A stretch of 64,000 bases of DNA from Blattamonas nauphoetae (taxonomy: Eukaryota > Preaxostyla > Oxymonadida): positions 372,001 to 436,000 of the forward strand of contig JARBJD010000021.1 of the NCBI GenBank assembly GCA_033064195.1, in the 5' to 3' direction. A program made the position numbers and the translations under genes. A model generated the notes under the pieces. The model saw nothing but the letters and a program-made list of their open reading frames with translations, did not search any database and was not told the origin of the DNA. Of this stretch, positions 10,494 through 21,200 are shown one piece after another. The number at the start of each line of letters is the position of its first letter. Positions within the stretch are counted from its first letter, which is position 1.

Positions 10494-11577
10494 TTATCTT
10501 CGGTTTCGCGTAACTCCTCGGAAAAGTGAACCATTTTGTAAAGGTGGAGGTTCGATCGCTGTAATGTTCGCATCCAGAAAAGTCATCAGTGAGGCGTAAC
10601 CCTTCCGAATAGTGCAGCGTTTTGAGGAAATGAAAACATCCCAATGGAAGAATGACTCCATTTCATCAGCCAGCCCTTCTTCGTTCAGTCTGCGCAGAAC
10701 AGTCTTCCACCGCTTCATCACAATCGGATCGGCATTTTGACGGTGAGAGATGAAGGAGAGGAGCTTTTCCTGACAGATTTTTGTTGAGTCATTCCATTCG
10801 AAGGAGAACAGACTTCGGGTGATGGCGAGACAAATCGGAAGGGTGAAGACGAAGGAAAGGGTCGGCTCGTGAAAGATACTCAGCTCGAGGAAAGTAATTG
10901 GCAATTTTGTGAGAATTGACCACCTCAGCTTCGTATCTCCGACACCAGGCGATGTATGGCCCAACAGGCCGCAGAACCTGTTCAAAAATGATCTGGCGGA
11001 TTGATTCCGTCGAGAGATTCGACAGTTGAGAGGCTTTTTGACTGTTTTCGGGATGTGCTGGCGTTATGCAGGAATAGACGGAAGTGATGATATGGAGATG
11101 AGATTCAGCAGACAGGTTGCTCATCATTGAACGAAGTGTTGGGGCAAAACGAGTGAAGAATCCAGAACAGACAAAAGATAAAATTGATTCCGGTTTGTAT
11201 TGAGATCGTTCGAGGCATGTTCGCAGCAGTTGCAGTGAGAGATGCACAAGCGACTGGTGGCCACTTGTCAGGATGGTCAGAATCGCTTTAGTAAAGCCGT
11301 CTGCACTGTTGTCAGGTCGGGGAGTGAGTACTTCGAAGAAACATTCATCATTCATGAAATCGGCAAAAATGAATGTCAAGTCATCTAAGATGGTTTCTGC
11401 TTTGTCCAGGGCTTCATCATCCAAAGTGTTTCCTTCTTCGATGGATTGCACGAGGGAGAGAAAATGAGAAGATCCTTCTTTGCCTGTTTTGAACATAGTT
11501 GCTGAATCTGCATTGAAACCTCGGAACGCAAAGAAGATGTCTGGGAAAGGAAATAAATCTTCACCCTTGACAGACAT
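10494..11577 (-). pseudogene. Family 'b' helical-repeat protein, left-arm copy, frameshifted
   Basis: It matches the intact b genes at 57466-58554 and 46342-47292: an N-terminal variable region, then NSADGFTKAILTILTSGHQS, GFFTRFAPTL, VLRPVGPYIAWC, LSIFHEPTLSFVFTLPIC and VMKRWKTVLRRLNEEGLADE. The start ATG (MSVKGEDLF) is the one equivalent to MSNSPENTL in the right arm. One frameshift near 10,920 separates the first about 225 residues from the C-terminal part, so the full protein cannot be made from one frame. No function is known to me. Family members look like all-helical ARM/HEAT-like proteins, which is inference from leucine spacing. Confidence 0.75.
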
Positions 11578-11734
11578 TGGACAATTGGGAAGTTCTCGAT
11601 CTAACCCACACATTGCACTCGTCCGAACAAAGTTGTCTCAGAAACACAATTCGACGTAGATAACCAGGACATGCTGATGCTTGCGAACAGAAACCAAAAT
11701 AATAAAAAAGAAAGTCACTGCCTCTTGCCTGTCT

Positions 11735-12303
11735 GACAGCGTTGTACGAAAACTTCACGCCGTTCAGAAGATAGTCAAAAGGGTTGTTGAAATGACAGGC
11801 TTCCGCCACACGCAGAGGGGCGTTCTCTCTCCTCTGTGTGCCCACAATATTCACCGGGTGGCCCGCTAGTTCTTTCGCAAATGTCACTGAGCCTCGAGGG
11901 TCCACTTCCTGCCCTTCCCACGGCAGAAGAAGCGCACTCACGCCTGTCTGATTCCCAGCCTCATCGGGGAGGAGAGGGGGAGGGGGTTTCGGGTAATGCG
12001 GGTGGTGGGAGGAAGAAAGGGGGGATGGGTTGGCGGAGTTCGCAGCGCTTGGCGGAGCGATGCCGGCTGAGGAAGGAGGGTCGGGGTGAATGGTCACTGT
12101 GGGCCGAGTCGTGCGCAGCGGAGAGAGAGTCGGCTGCATCATCATGAACACGGATTCCAACACACGCGAACAGAATTGGAGCAACCTGAATGAAAAGCAG
12201 AGAAAAACGAAGGAGTGAATGGGGAGGAGAAAAGAGTAACCATAAAACGAGAAGAGGTCATGTGAACGAGAAAACGAGTCCAATTCGATGACACACCATT
12301 CTG
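11735..12303 (-). pseudogene. Fragment of gene 'a': last exon plus preceding intron
   Basis: It is nearly identical to the last exon of gene a (56855-57326) and the intron before it (56744-56854), including the proline-rich tract with HHPHYPKPPPPLLPDEAGNQ and the conserved end VAEACHFNNPFDYLLNGVKF. Similarity stops abruptly near 12303, two bases into the preceding exon, where unrelated sequence begins. Exons 1-4 are absent. One base is missing near the 3' end relative to the sister copy, changing the last residues. Because the intron is retained, this arose by DNA duplication, not retroposition. Confidence 0.85.
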
Positions 12304-12597
12304 TCGTCCTTCGTTCACAATAATAAAGTTGTCAAGAACCAACATGTCCATCAAAGAATCATCAGTTTCATCGCATGATTCTTCCAGCTCTATTCCCGTT
12401 GCAGAAGGTTCGATCAAAATTAAGGGGTCTGTTGAATCGAAACTTCTCCCTAACCTCTTCCCGATGCACTGTCTTTATCCTTGAGTCGCCATTGCTCGAT
12501 CAATTCACCGAACTCCTCCATTCTCAGACATCAAAGAACAGTCGTTCCCGACTGAAGAATGTTTGTTGTTCATGAAATTTTTGGATTCTGAGACTGC
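12304..12597. other. Junction sequence between the duplication arm and the d array
   Basis: It has no match to the right arm. A minus-strand frame reads ELEESCDETDDSLMDMLVLD and joins the start of the a-gene fragment. A second small frame (MEEFGELIEQWRLKDKDSAS) lies beside it. Both could be remnants of another gene; neither is supported. Confidence 0.35.
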
Positions 12598-15500
12598 CTA
12601 GTCCACCGATCGTGGAATCCTGCTGGTCTCCGTTGCTTGTCCGACTCTGTCTGCGATCGAAGTGTGCTTCAGAAGCCCGATGAGACTGATGCTGTCGATT
12701 AACGGATCTGTGCCACTCAAATCAGCCTGGATCAGACCATCCCAGTCAAACTGTGAAACAGGAAAGGGTGGCAGAGACGCACCATCTCTTGTTGCTTTGA
12801 TCCACTTCGTTGAAATGAGAAGCATGGTGTGTTGTTCCTCTGGCCATCCATCGTGAAAAGCAGAGCGGAGTCGATTCCACTGATAAGGCAACTGAGGGAG
12901 GACAGATGGCATGTCGACGATATGGTCGAAAAGAGATCGTGCAGCTGTTCGGACGAGACGATTTGAGCTGCTGAGAATAGAGACAGTTCGATCAAAAAAT
13001 GTTTTGAAGTCGAGAATGCATTCCTCAACACCAACGAGCTCGCAAACACGCCGACAGCGAACCAGTGAACGAGCCAGTGTCTCGTCATCGAACTCGTCGA
13101 AGAGTGAGGAGCTGAACTTTTCAGTTGGATCGACATGTTCAACGTGAGATCCAATGAAGGATTCATTCATAACCAGATCCTGTTCAGTGTCGCGAGATGG
13201 GGTGATTGAGGTGGGAAATGAGGTGACGAGAGAGTGAAGGGTCGTCAGAAGTTGGACAAATTCTTGTCTCAAGTGTGATGATGACGAGAGGGTCCGAAAA
13301 GGAGAGTCGAGATTTGCCTCGTGAGGAGAGTGTGGAGAAGAGTGTGATGAATGCGGAGATAGTTTTGTTTTTTCGTCTGATTCATCCACTGTCGAAATCA
13401 GGTTTTGTAACTTTTCTTGGAGGGAGAGAAGAGTTGGTTTGAAGAAGGACAACTTGAGGAACGATACGTCATTCTGAAAAGAGAGGAAAATCAGAGAAGA
13501 TGAAGAGAGCACACCAGAATCTCCTTCCCCAAAGCAAGCTTCCGCAGAAGTTCCATCCACGATGTCATTCGTTTGGCCTCTTCATACAAATCCGGATCAA
13601 AGTGCTTTCTGATCTCGATGAGTGCAGGTTCGAGTAGTTTTGTGAAGTTTGTGAATGTTGGGGAGTGAGGATCGGCTTCCAGGGAGTACACACGAATGAG
13701 GACCTCCCGCATGATCCACTTCAAACAATCGTCCAAGTTCAAATCATTTGGAAGTGTTGCGTGGCAGGCGTTGATGGATTCACGGACGAGCTCTTCCATC
13801 TCAGACAGGCCACAGACGGGAATCAGTGCTCCAGTGCTGATAAGATGGCGGATAAGGTATTGAAGAATTGAGGGGATCAGAGTGTTCAGAAAATGCTTGT
13901 CGAGGTGCCTGTCGAGGCAGTCTGTGGCTGAAATTCGATCAATCAAGAAGAGAAAAAGCTTGGAGAGGTTGGCAAGGTCAACAGAGAAGGAGTGTGGGGA
14001 AGGTGGAAGAGATGAATCAGGATTAGATGGGAAGATGTCTGAAAAGGAGAAAGTGAAGAAGAAGTGACAAACTGATCCAAACGATCCCAAATTCATCAAT
14101 CACAACATCATCCCAATCGAAGCCAGGCAAGTCATCGCCACACAATGCTTTCGAGTACAGTCCAATCACAGCACACACGAACCATTCCATCAGATCCTGA
14201 AACAAGCAAAATCAGAATAATTTATCGAAAGTAATGAATTTGAACAGAAACAAGAAAGTGATGGCACACCTTCCACTCAATCACTTCCTTCGCTTCACAT
14301 TTCGAAGTGACCAACGATGATAATGTTTGGATGCCTTCGTGCTCGACCAGAGAAGTCGGAGAGGCTGACGAGACTGTTTGATCACGTCTTAACATTTCTA
14401 GTTGGCTTCCTCGTTGGTGGTTCAAGGCATCTATCTCTTTGTGTTGGCGTCGAGAGGCGTCGACAGCGAAATCCTGACTGACAGGTAACTTAGACGAAAG
14501 GATGTGCGATTCCAGAGCCTTCAAGGAAATCAGGTGGAGAGAAGCCAGAATTGCCCTTTCTTCTTCCGTGTGGCGTGAGTATTTTGCCGACTCGTCCTCA
14601 GATTGGATTTCCGGGACTATTTGGGCGTTTTCCAGGTTAATTGGGGATAGTTTAATTAAAGGAACGTCAGCGGACGAGGAAAGACGTCCTGACAAGGTTT
14701 CATCTTGACCCTGAGAAGCCACTGACAAGGATGTCAGAGTTCGGCGAGACCGAATTGTTTTTGATCCCAATGACCATTTTGCTGTGCTTTTCGATCGAGT
14801 TTCATCAGATTTATATGCATAGACGGAAGAATCATCTCCGTCCGACAGCTTTCCCGAATATGAAGGCCAGGAGACTGATCCAAGTTGTGAAGTGAAGTAT
14901 ATCGTGGCAGCTTCGGAATTTGTGTTTTCACTTGTATGTATGATGGTGTGGTCGTCCAGAAAGTGATCTGTGCCTCCAAAATCGTGAAGGTGAATTCGTG
15001 CTTCATCAACAATCGACTCACGAGCTAGTCTGAAGATATCGTCCATCAAAAACATGGCACTATGCTGGAAAAGGTTGGTAAGGCAAGAAAAAAGAGTGAG
15101 AAAGAGATTGTAAACGAGCTAAACCTCCTTTCGTTGGTCGGTGGTTACCGGGTGTCCCATAAGTCTTGGTTTTTCCGAATTGCGGAAGAACGACGCTGTT
15201 TTGGAACAAATCATATTGTGGCATGATGTCATCAGCTCACTTGTCACCTTTTGGATGAATAAAGGAACCATGAGTTCCATTACCAAACCCTTGCCAACAC
15301 AGTCCCGATCACGACACCAGCCATTTCTAACATTGTGAAGCTGATTTCTTGTGAGATTCTTTGTGACTAGTATGCCTTTTCTTTGTGATGCACTCGGTAT
15401 TGTATATCTTTTCTGAATCTTTCCAGTTGTTCATCTTCATCTCTGATTGGTCAATCCAAAGTCCGTTTATCTCAAATCCTTCGCCATCCAAATCTTCCAT

Positions 15501-18093
15501 TCATGATACATTCATCTTCGCCTGTCATTCTCTCTGTTTCTGAGATATATTGAAGCCCAGATATGATACAGTCTGCCACCACTTCTTTGCGATCATCATA
15601 ATTCCACTTTTTGACAGTCGTCTCTCGTGTGACCTATTGTACGTGTCAAGAACGAATCGAACAGTGGGACGCATTCATTGGAAGCAGCGGAACGTGACAA
15701 TGAGTGTCATGTGCCAAAACCCCAAAAACACGATTCTACTCGCTGGCGATGTGAATCGATGACGTCATCCGTCCAAATCTCAAAATAGTCTGTATCTCTC
15801 ACTCATTTTTTCTCTTGTATATTCTCTTTATCTTCACCAGATGTCCGATCAGGGCCAATCCACATCAATCGAACTCCCGATCTCCAAGCCCTGCATTGAT
15901 TGCAATATATTCAGCCACAACAAGATCTCATCTTTCAGATCGCGAACTGTTCACTTGACATCAACTTAAACGTGAGATGACGTCGATTTTTGGATCTCTC
16001 ACACCTTCGTTTTGGACGTCACTTCCAGAATTGACAGGTATCGTCATCTTCCTTTTTATTTCAAAAATGCATTCATTCAGACTGTTTTCTCTTCATTGGA
16101 CAGCCTTGACGTTGTTGTTTGTCTCCACTTTTCATGATTTGGATGGTTTCCTGTTCGCTCTTGTGGACCAGCTCTCCATTTGCCAAACATTCTACATGCC
16201 ATAAATCTTCAGTATCTTGCTTCTCACTGTCCGAAAGTTTTGTGGTTTAACAAAGCTGCCCGTATCATTCACAATGATTGTTGGGGAAAATTTCCTGTTT
16301 TTGGATTGCTCTGTTCTCACTTCACATTGAACCAATTCTCTTCATGTTCATTTTCACAGTGACAGTTGCTCAGAGGATTATGTGAGAAAAATGAAGAACG
16401 TTAAAACATGAAGTTGATTCCAAGAATTCAATTTTCCAAGATTAATGGGACACCCTGTATTGTGTCAAGAGTGACAAGAAAAATAGCCCAATGAGATTCG
16501 TCATTATTTTCGAGTATAGGAAGATATTGTGAGAGATGTTCCGATAATACGGGTGATAGTGAGTCGTTCAAAAGTTCGTGATCAAAGTTCGTAATCTGTT
16601 TTCGACTGAACCAATCATGCAGGTCATTTAAAAATGCAGAAATCCATTGATCTTTATCAACAAGGGGTGATGACGGGGGGTATGGAAAGTTTAGTGATGG
16701 AAAAGTGTCTAAATCCGCGAGGATGTCGGAGGAAAGATGGGTGGCATCAACAAGAGAAGTGACGGCTGACACCCTGAGAGAACGGAGGAAATCGATTGGG
16801 TTGATCGTTGGGACAAGAACGAGACGGTGAGTGACCAAAGTGGCGACGAGGTCGACGAAATATTGCGAGACATGTTGGATTTCAGAAGAAACGGAATAAT
16901 TGCTTTCCTCTCTATTTGTGGACGCCGGCAAAGAAGGGAGTGGATCTGGAAATCGGAGAAGGAAGAAAAGGAGTGAGAATAAGAGGTGAGAAACTGATGT
17001 GGAATCGGAACAAGTTGTCTACAACAATATCATCCACTTGGAGAGGCGAACGAGCAAGTCCCAAGTTGAATCGAGACTCTACTCCGAGAATGCTCTCGAT
17101 GTACCACTTCATCACCGTCTGAAACACCAAGAATGACAAAAAGCGAAGCAAACCTGCGACGAAACTGGGATCTTCCTCGACACCAGAAATGCTGTGAATT
17201 TGGAGAGAGGCATCACATTTCCAAGAGATCTCAGAAAAATCGTCCCATCTTCCGATTGTTGAGGCTCAGAGAGGGGAACGAGAAAAGGGCGGGGTGGGTG
17301 GGGTAACGTGGGAGGTGGATGGAGGAAATTGTTCAAGTCTGCAAGAAAATTCGGGGAGTCGCTTCGGAATGCCATCGATACTGATGATTCTCCTGGAAAA
17401 GTGCAAAGATTGATCAAGAAATTTTGGAGATGAGGAATGCTGTTCGGGTCTTTAATCGGAGTTAGTTCGAAAGGACGCGGGAAGATAGAGCTTGGCTGAA
17501 ACTCACCTTCAGAGGATTCAGGATCCTCTTCCAGAAACGAAAGATGGAGATCATGGAAACTTGGGATGAAGAGTGGACTGTGAAGAAAGGATAGATTCCT
17601 TGGAGGATGTTGGTAGAATTGATCAAGGAGGCTGAAAAATGGTTGAATTTGGTCGAGGTATTGCATCCAGACTTCGAAATGAGTGGAAGAACTGAACTTG
17701 TGGTTTAGCTCGGTGAATATCGTTGATATCTGACAAATTTCATGAGAAATATCAGTTGTCAACAACGTCTGAAAGAGTTGAGCGATGTGTTCATCAGATA
17801 GTTCGTATATAAGACCACTACTGTCAAGTTTGAGAACTGAAACGAGATCTGAGAAAGAGGAAGAATATCCAAACCAATACATGCATGCCCCTTCGATTCA
17901 AACACATAGTCACTGCTATTTGTATCAGGGTCATCTCCATCTGCAGTCTTTCGCAATACTGATTCCAGAAGCATTTCCACAAAGATCCCAATCAAGTCCT
18001 GCAGAAATCAGAGAAAAACGGGCAAACGAAGGAAACAGAGTGGTTGATCCATCCAAGAACAGCATCAGTGAGTGATTTAACATATTGTGACAC
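12598..18093 (-). pseudogene. Family 'd' large protein, copy G1 (long type), decayed
   Basis: This is the leftmost copy of the tandem d array. Exons correspond to those of G2, with introns at the same sites. Conserved exons include TVMKWYIESILGVESRFNLG and DLMEWFVCAVIGLYSKALCG, followed by VEECILDFKTFFDRTVSILS. Three lesions are visible. The codon at the start position of the other copies (ATG before SQYVKSLTDAV) is GTG. A 1.31-kb mariner-like element sits in exon 5 and brings in a stop. The C-terminal third (the NCDFPPTLTNFL block onward) is missing, and the frame ends at IPRSVD. It has the longer version of exon 5, with the QWISAFLNDLHDWF block, like G3 and G5. The function is unknown. Confidence 0.75.
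15148..16457. mobile_element. Mariner-like element (Tc1/mariner-type TIRs), decayed
   Basis: The insertion is 1,310 bp, inside exon 5 of copy G1. Its ends read inward CCGGGTGTCCCATAAGTCTT and CAGGGTGTCCCATTAATCTT, the GGTGTCCCA type common in mariner elements. TA flanks it at 15146-15147 and 16458-16459. Copies G3 and G5 continue straight through the equivalent exon, giving an empty site. The length suits a full-size mariner (about 1.3 kb), but I find no open transposase frame or DD(D/E) signature on either strand, so it is either non-autonomous or an old copy. Base composition inside is more AT-rich than the flanking exons. Confidence 0.8.
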
Positions 18094-18275
18094 TCAAGAG
18101 AAATCATCTATGGGAAGATTTGTCTCAACATTGCGTGAAAAGAGCGAAACACGAGAAGGAGAATGTTCCTGAGTGGAAAAAGCGAAATGGAACAAGGTGG
18201 AACTGAATTTTGTGTCCACACGGCATTGCGACTCCAGAAAGTGTTGGTGGCAACTCCGACAATTCTATCCAGACG

Positions 18276-21200
18276 TCATGATTTGAGAAACTCGGTACGA
18301 AGTGTTTCCCCAACACGATGTACAAACTTTAGTGCCTCCAATGGATGAAGAAGTTGACGGAGGGATTCTTGAGACGATGTGGACTCCAATCCAGTTCGGG
18401 AGAGAAGAGGAGTGAAATCGTGGTCAGCTACTTCCTGTTCGTTCTGAAAATCACAAATCGAACGAAGAAGAATCCCAATCACACAAATCCCGTTTTCGTA
18501 ATCCTCCAAAAACGACGATTCAGACACTGCTCGAATCACAATGTCCAACACTCCAAAATGCACCATGTGAATCAGAGCAGAAAGAGTGCTCAGACACGCA
18601 AGTCTCTTCACAAACTCCAACACGACAGACACTTCTGCTGGAACAGGAGATCTGAAGAAATGAGAAAGAGAACAAGACATACAGCAGAGATTGACACATC
18701 ATGTGAAGGTATTCATCCTTCCACACAATCAGCGGGGCTTCAGGAAAAATCATGGAAATCAAAACGTCAAACTGGTTAGATTCAGCTTTTGAATCAAAGA
18801 CCCAACGAGAGAGATCCAATCGTTCACACTTCTCGTGTCGTCTGGCAGGAATGATGGCATTGGTGAGGAGTGGTGAGTGAGTTTTTGAGACGTGTCGAGG
18901 GAGAGATGTGGTTTGATTCGTTGTTCGAAGAGATCGTAATACAGACGTGGATTTGTGCGGACGATAACAGACTCGAATCCAGTTGGGATGTTCAGCCATT
19001 CAAGAGACACACAACGAGAAGCGATCATCAATTCATGAGAATGGTCAACGTCGTCGGTGTTTTGGTGTTGAATTGATTGGGATAGTTCTTTCATACTGCG
19101 GCAGTCGCCGAAAGGAGCGGTGATGAAGAGCAGCGTCGACATCATCACTTCCAGAGCAGGTAGAAGACTGTCAAGATTCGACCTCGACCACAGAATGGGA
19201 AGGAAGAAACGGACGACGAGAGGGGGTGGGAAATAAAGAAAGGGAGTGAATGTGTCGGAGATGAGAGGAGTGTTGAACAACCAAAATGAGTTGAGCAATT
19301 GTTGTCCATTTTGAACAGCTTCTTGCTCCATCAGATCAATGTGCACACCTCGTCTACAGAACGCATGAAACCCACACAATGCAGTGTTGTGGACTGAGTA
19401 CAATTGATCGAAGTCTGGTCGACTGGGATGGAGGAAGAAGTCGAGAGGCTTCTTTCGGAGAATTCGCTCGAAGATGAGGTCGAGAGGAGGCTGGTCGAGT
19501 CGGTGTCCGCTGAGAGCGGAGTGGCAGAGGAAGACGAGATGGTTCTGGAAAGGAAGGAATGCATTCACGTCGATTTCGGGATCGTCCGTGAGGAAGTTGG
19601 TGAGAGCAGGAGGAAAGTCACAATTCGACAGAAGTGAAACCAGAAGACAATTCGAGACAATCCTGTTGATGAGACTCCTGTTTCATGTCATCAAAATCAA
19701 AATTGATTCTGTCGACAGCATGTTGATGCCACTCGAAAGAGAGAAGGAGATGATTCGTGACCGCTCTCCGATTTGGTCTGTCGATAGAGCCATGTTGGAG
19801 GGAGAAGATCAGACGGATGGAGGAGACAAACACGCGAATATGACCTAAATCGGTAGAGTTCAGACCATCCCAATCAAATCGATTTAACAGGAACCCTTGT
19901 GGAGACGGATCCCAGTCGAAGTATGACGCTGGAAAAGGCAGCAGGTCATGTCCAGCCAAAGAGGACTCGATCCACTTCATTGAAATTCGAAGTATGGCAT
20001 ATTGTTCTTCGGGCCATCCATCACGGAAGGCAGAGCGGAGTCGATTCCACAGAAAAGGCAACTGGGGAAGAATATGAGGTGTGTCCACGAGATGGTCGAA
20101 GAGGAATGACGCAGCCATGCGAACGAGAGAGTTGGAGCTGCCAAGGCAGGAGACAGTTCGATCGATGAACAAGATTTTCTTGAGAATGCATTCCTCAGCA
20201 CCTACAAGTTCACAAACGGATCGACAGCGAAATAGAGATTGAGCGAGAATCTCGTCGTCAGACTCGTCGAAGATGGATAGGCCGAATATTTCGGTGGGAG
20301 AGACATGGTCGCATTGGTCAGATGAGAAGACTGGGTTGGAGGTGTAGGTTTGAGAGTATTTTGTGAGGGAAGAAGGGAGAGGAGAGGTGATGAGAGAGTG
20401 GAGAATCTTCAGAAATTGGAGTGATTCTTGTCTGACTTGTGGATTCGACGAGTGAGTCCAAACAGAAGAGTCGATGCGTTCTTCGTGAAGTGTGGGTGGA
20501 AGAGAATCGAATGAGAAGTGAGAGCGTTCTGCGATACAGTCGGACACATACAGAGACCACACCAGATGTTGGAACTTTTCTTGGAGGGAGATCAGAGTCG
20601 GTCTGAAGAAGGATGATTTGAGGAATGATGAATCAATCTGAAAAAGAGCAAAATGAGAGAGGAAGATAGCACACCAGAATCTCCTTCCCTGAAGCAAAGT
20701 TCTGCAAAAGCTCTTTCCACTGCGAAATCCGTCTTGCCTCTTCAAATAAAGCCGGATCAAACCGCTTTCTGATCTTGTCGGTCTGCTGATCAGAATGATC
20801 CACGAGTTCATTGTTCTCCATGAAATAAACTACAAAATATGAAAATTTCACGATCCATCCGAATGTGTCGGCCAAATCAGTAGTATTTTGAAGTGCATTG
20901 CGGCAGGCGTTGATGACTTCACTGATGATGTCGTCGAACTCAGATTGGGTACAAATGAGAACGAGTGTTCTAGCGCTGATGAGATGGTCGATGAGGCGGA
21001 GAAGGACTGGGGAGACCAGATTGTCCAGGAAATAAGGGGTGAGATGCACGGGAAGGCAGTGAGCCTCGAAAAGTTGTCGAATCAAGATAAGGAAGAGCTG
21101 TGAGAGGCTGGCAATGTCATCAGAGAAGGATTGTGGGGAAGGTGCAGGAGATGAATCGGAAGATGATGTGGAGATATCTGAAAGTGAAGAAAGCGAAGAA

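Larger units (their letters stand above)
3616..12303 (-). repeat. Inverted segmental duplication, left arm
   Basis: Gene order read on the minus strand: a (last exon), b, c, beta-helix/pseudokinase. This matches 56738-64000 read on the plus strand. Similarity is a mosaic. The a exon and most of the beta-helix gene differ by only a few bases per hundred or fewer, while b and parts of c and the 5' beta-helix are clearly diverged. Confidence 0.88.

Noticed and set aside
15148-16457. Possible transposase in the mariner-like element
   Set aside because: Several frames of 60-75 codons exist on the plus strand, but none shows a helix-turn-helix or DD(D/E) motif and none extends over the element.
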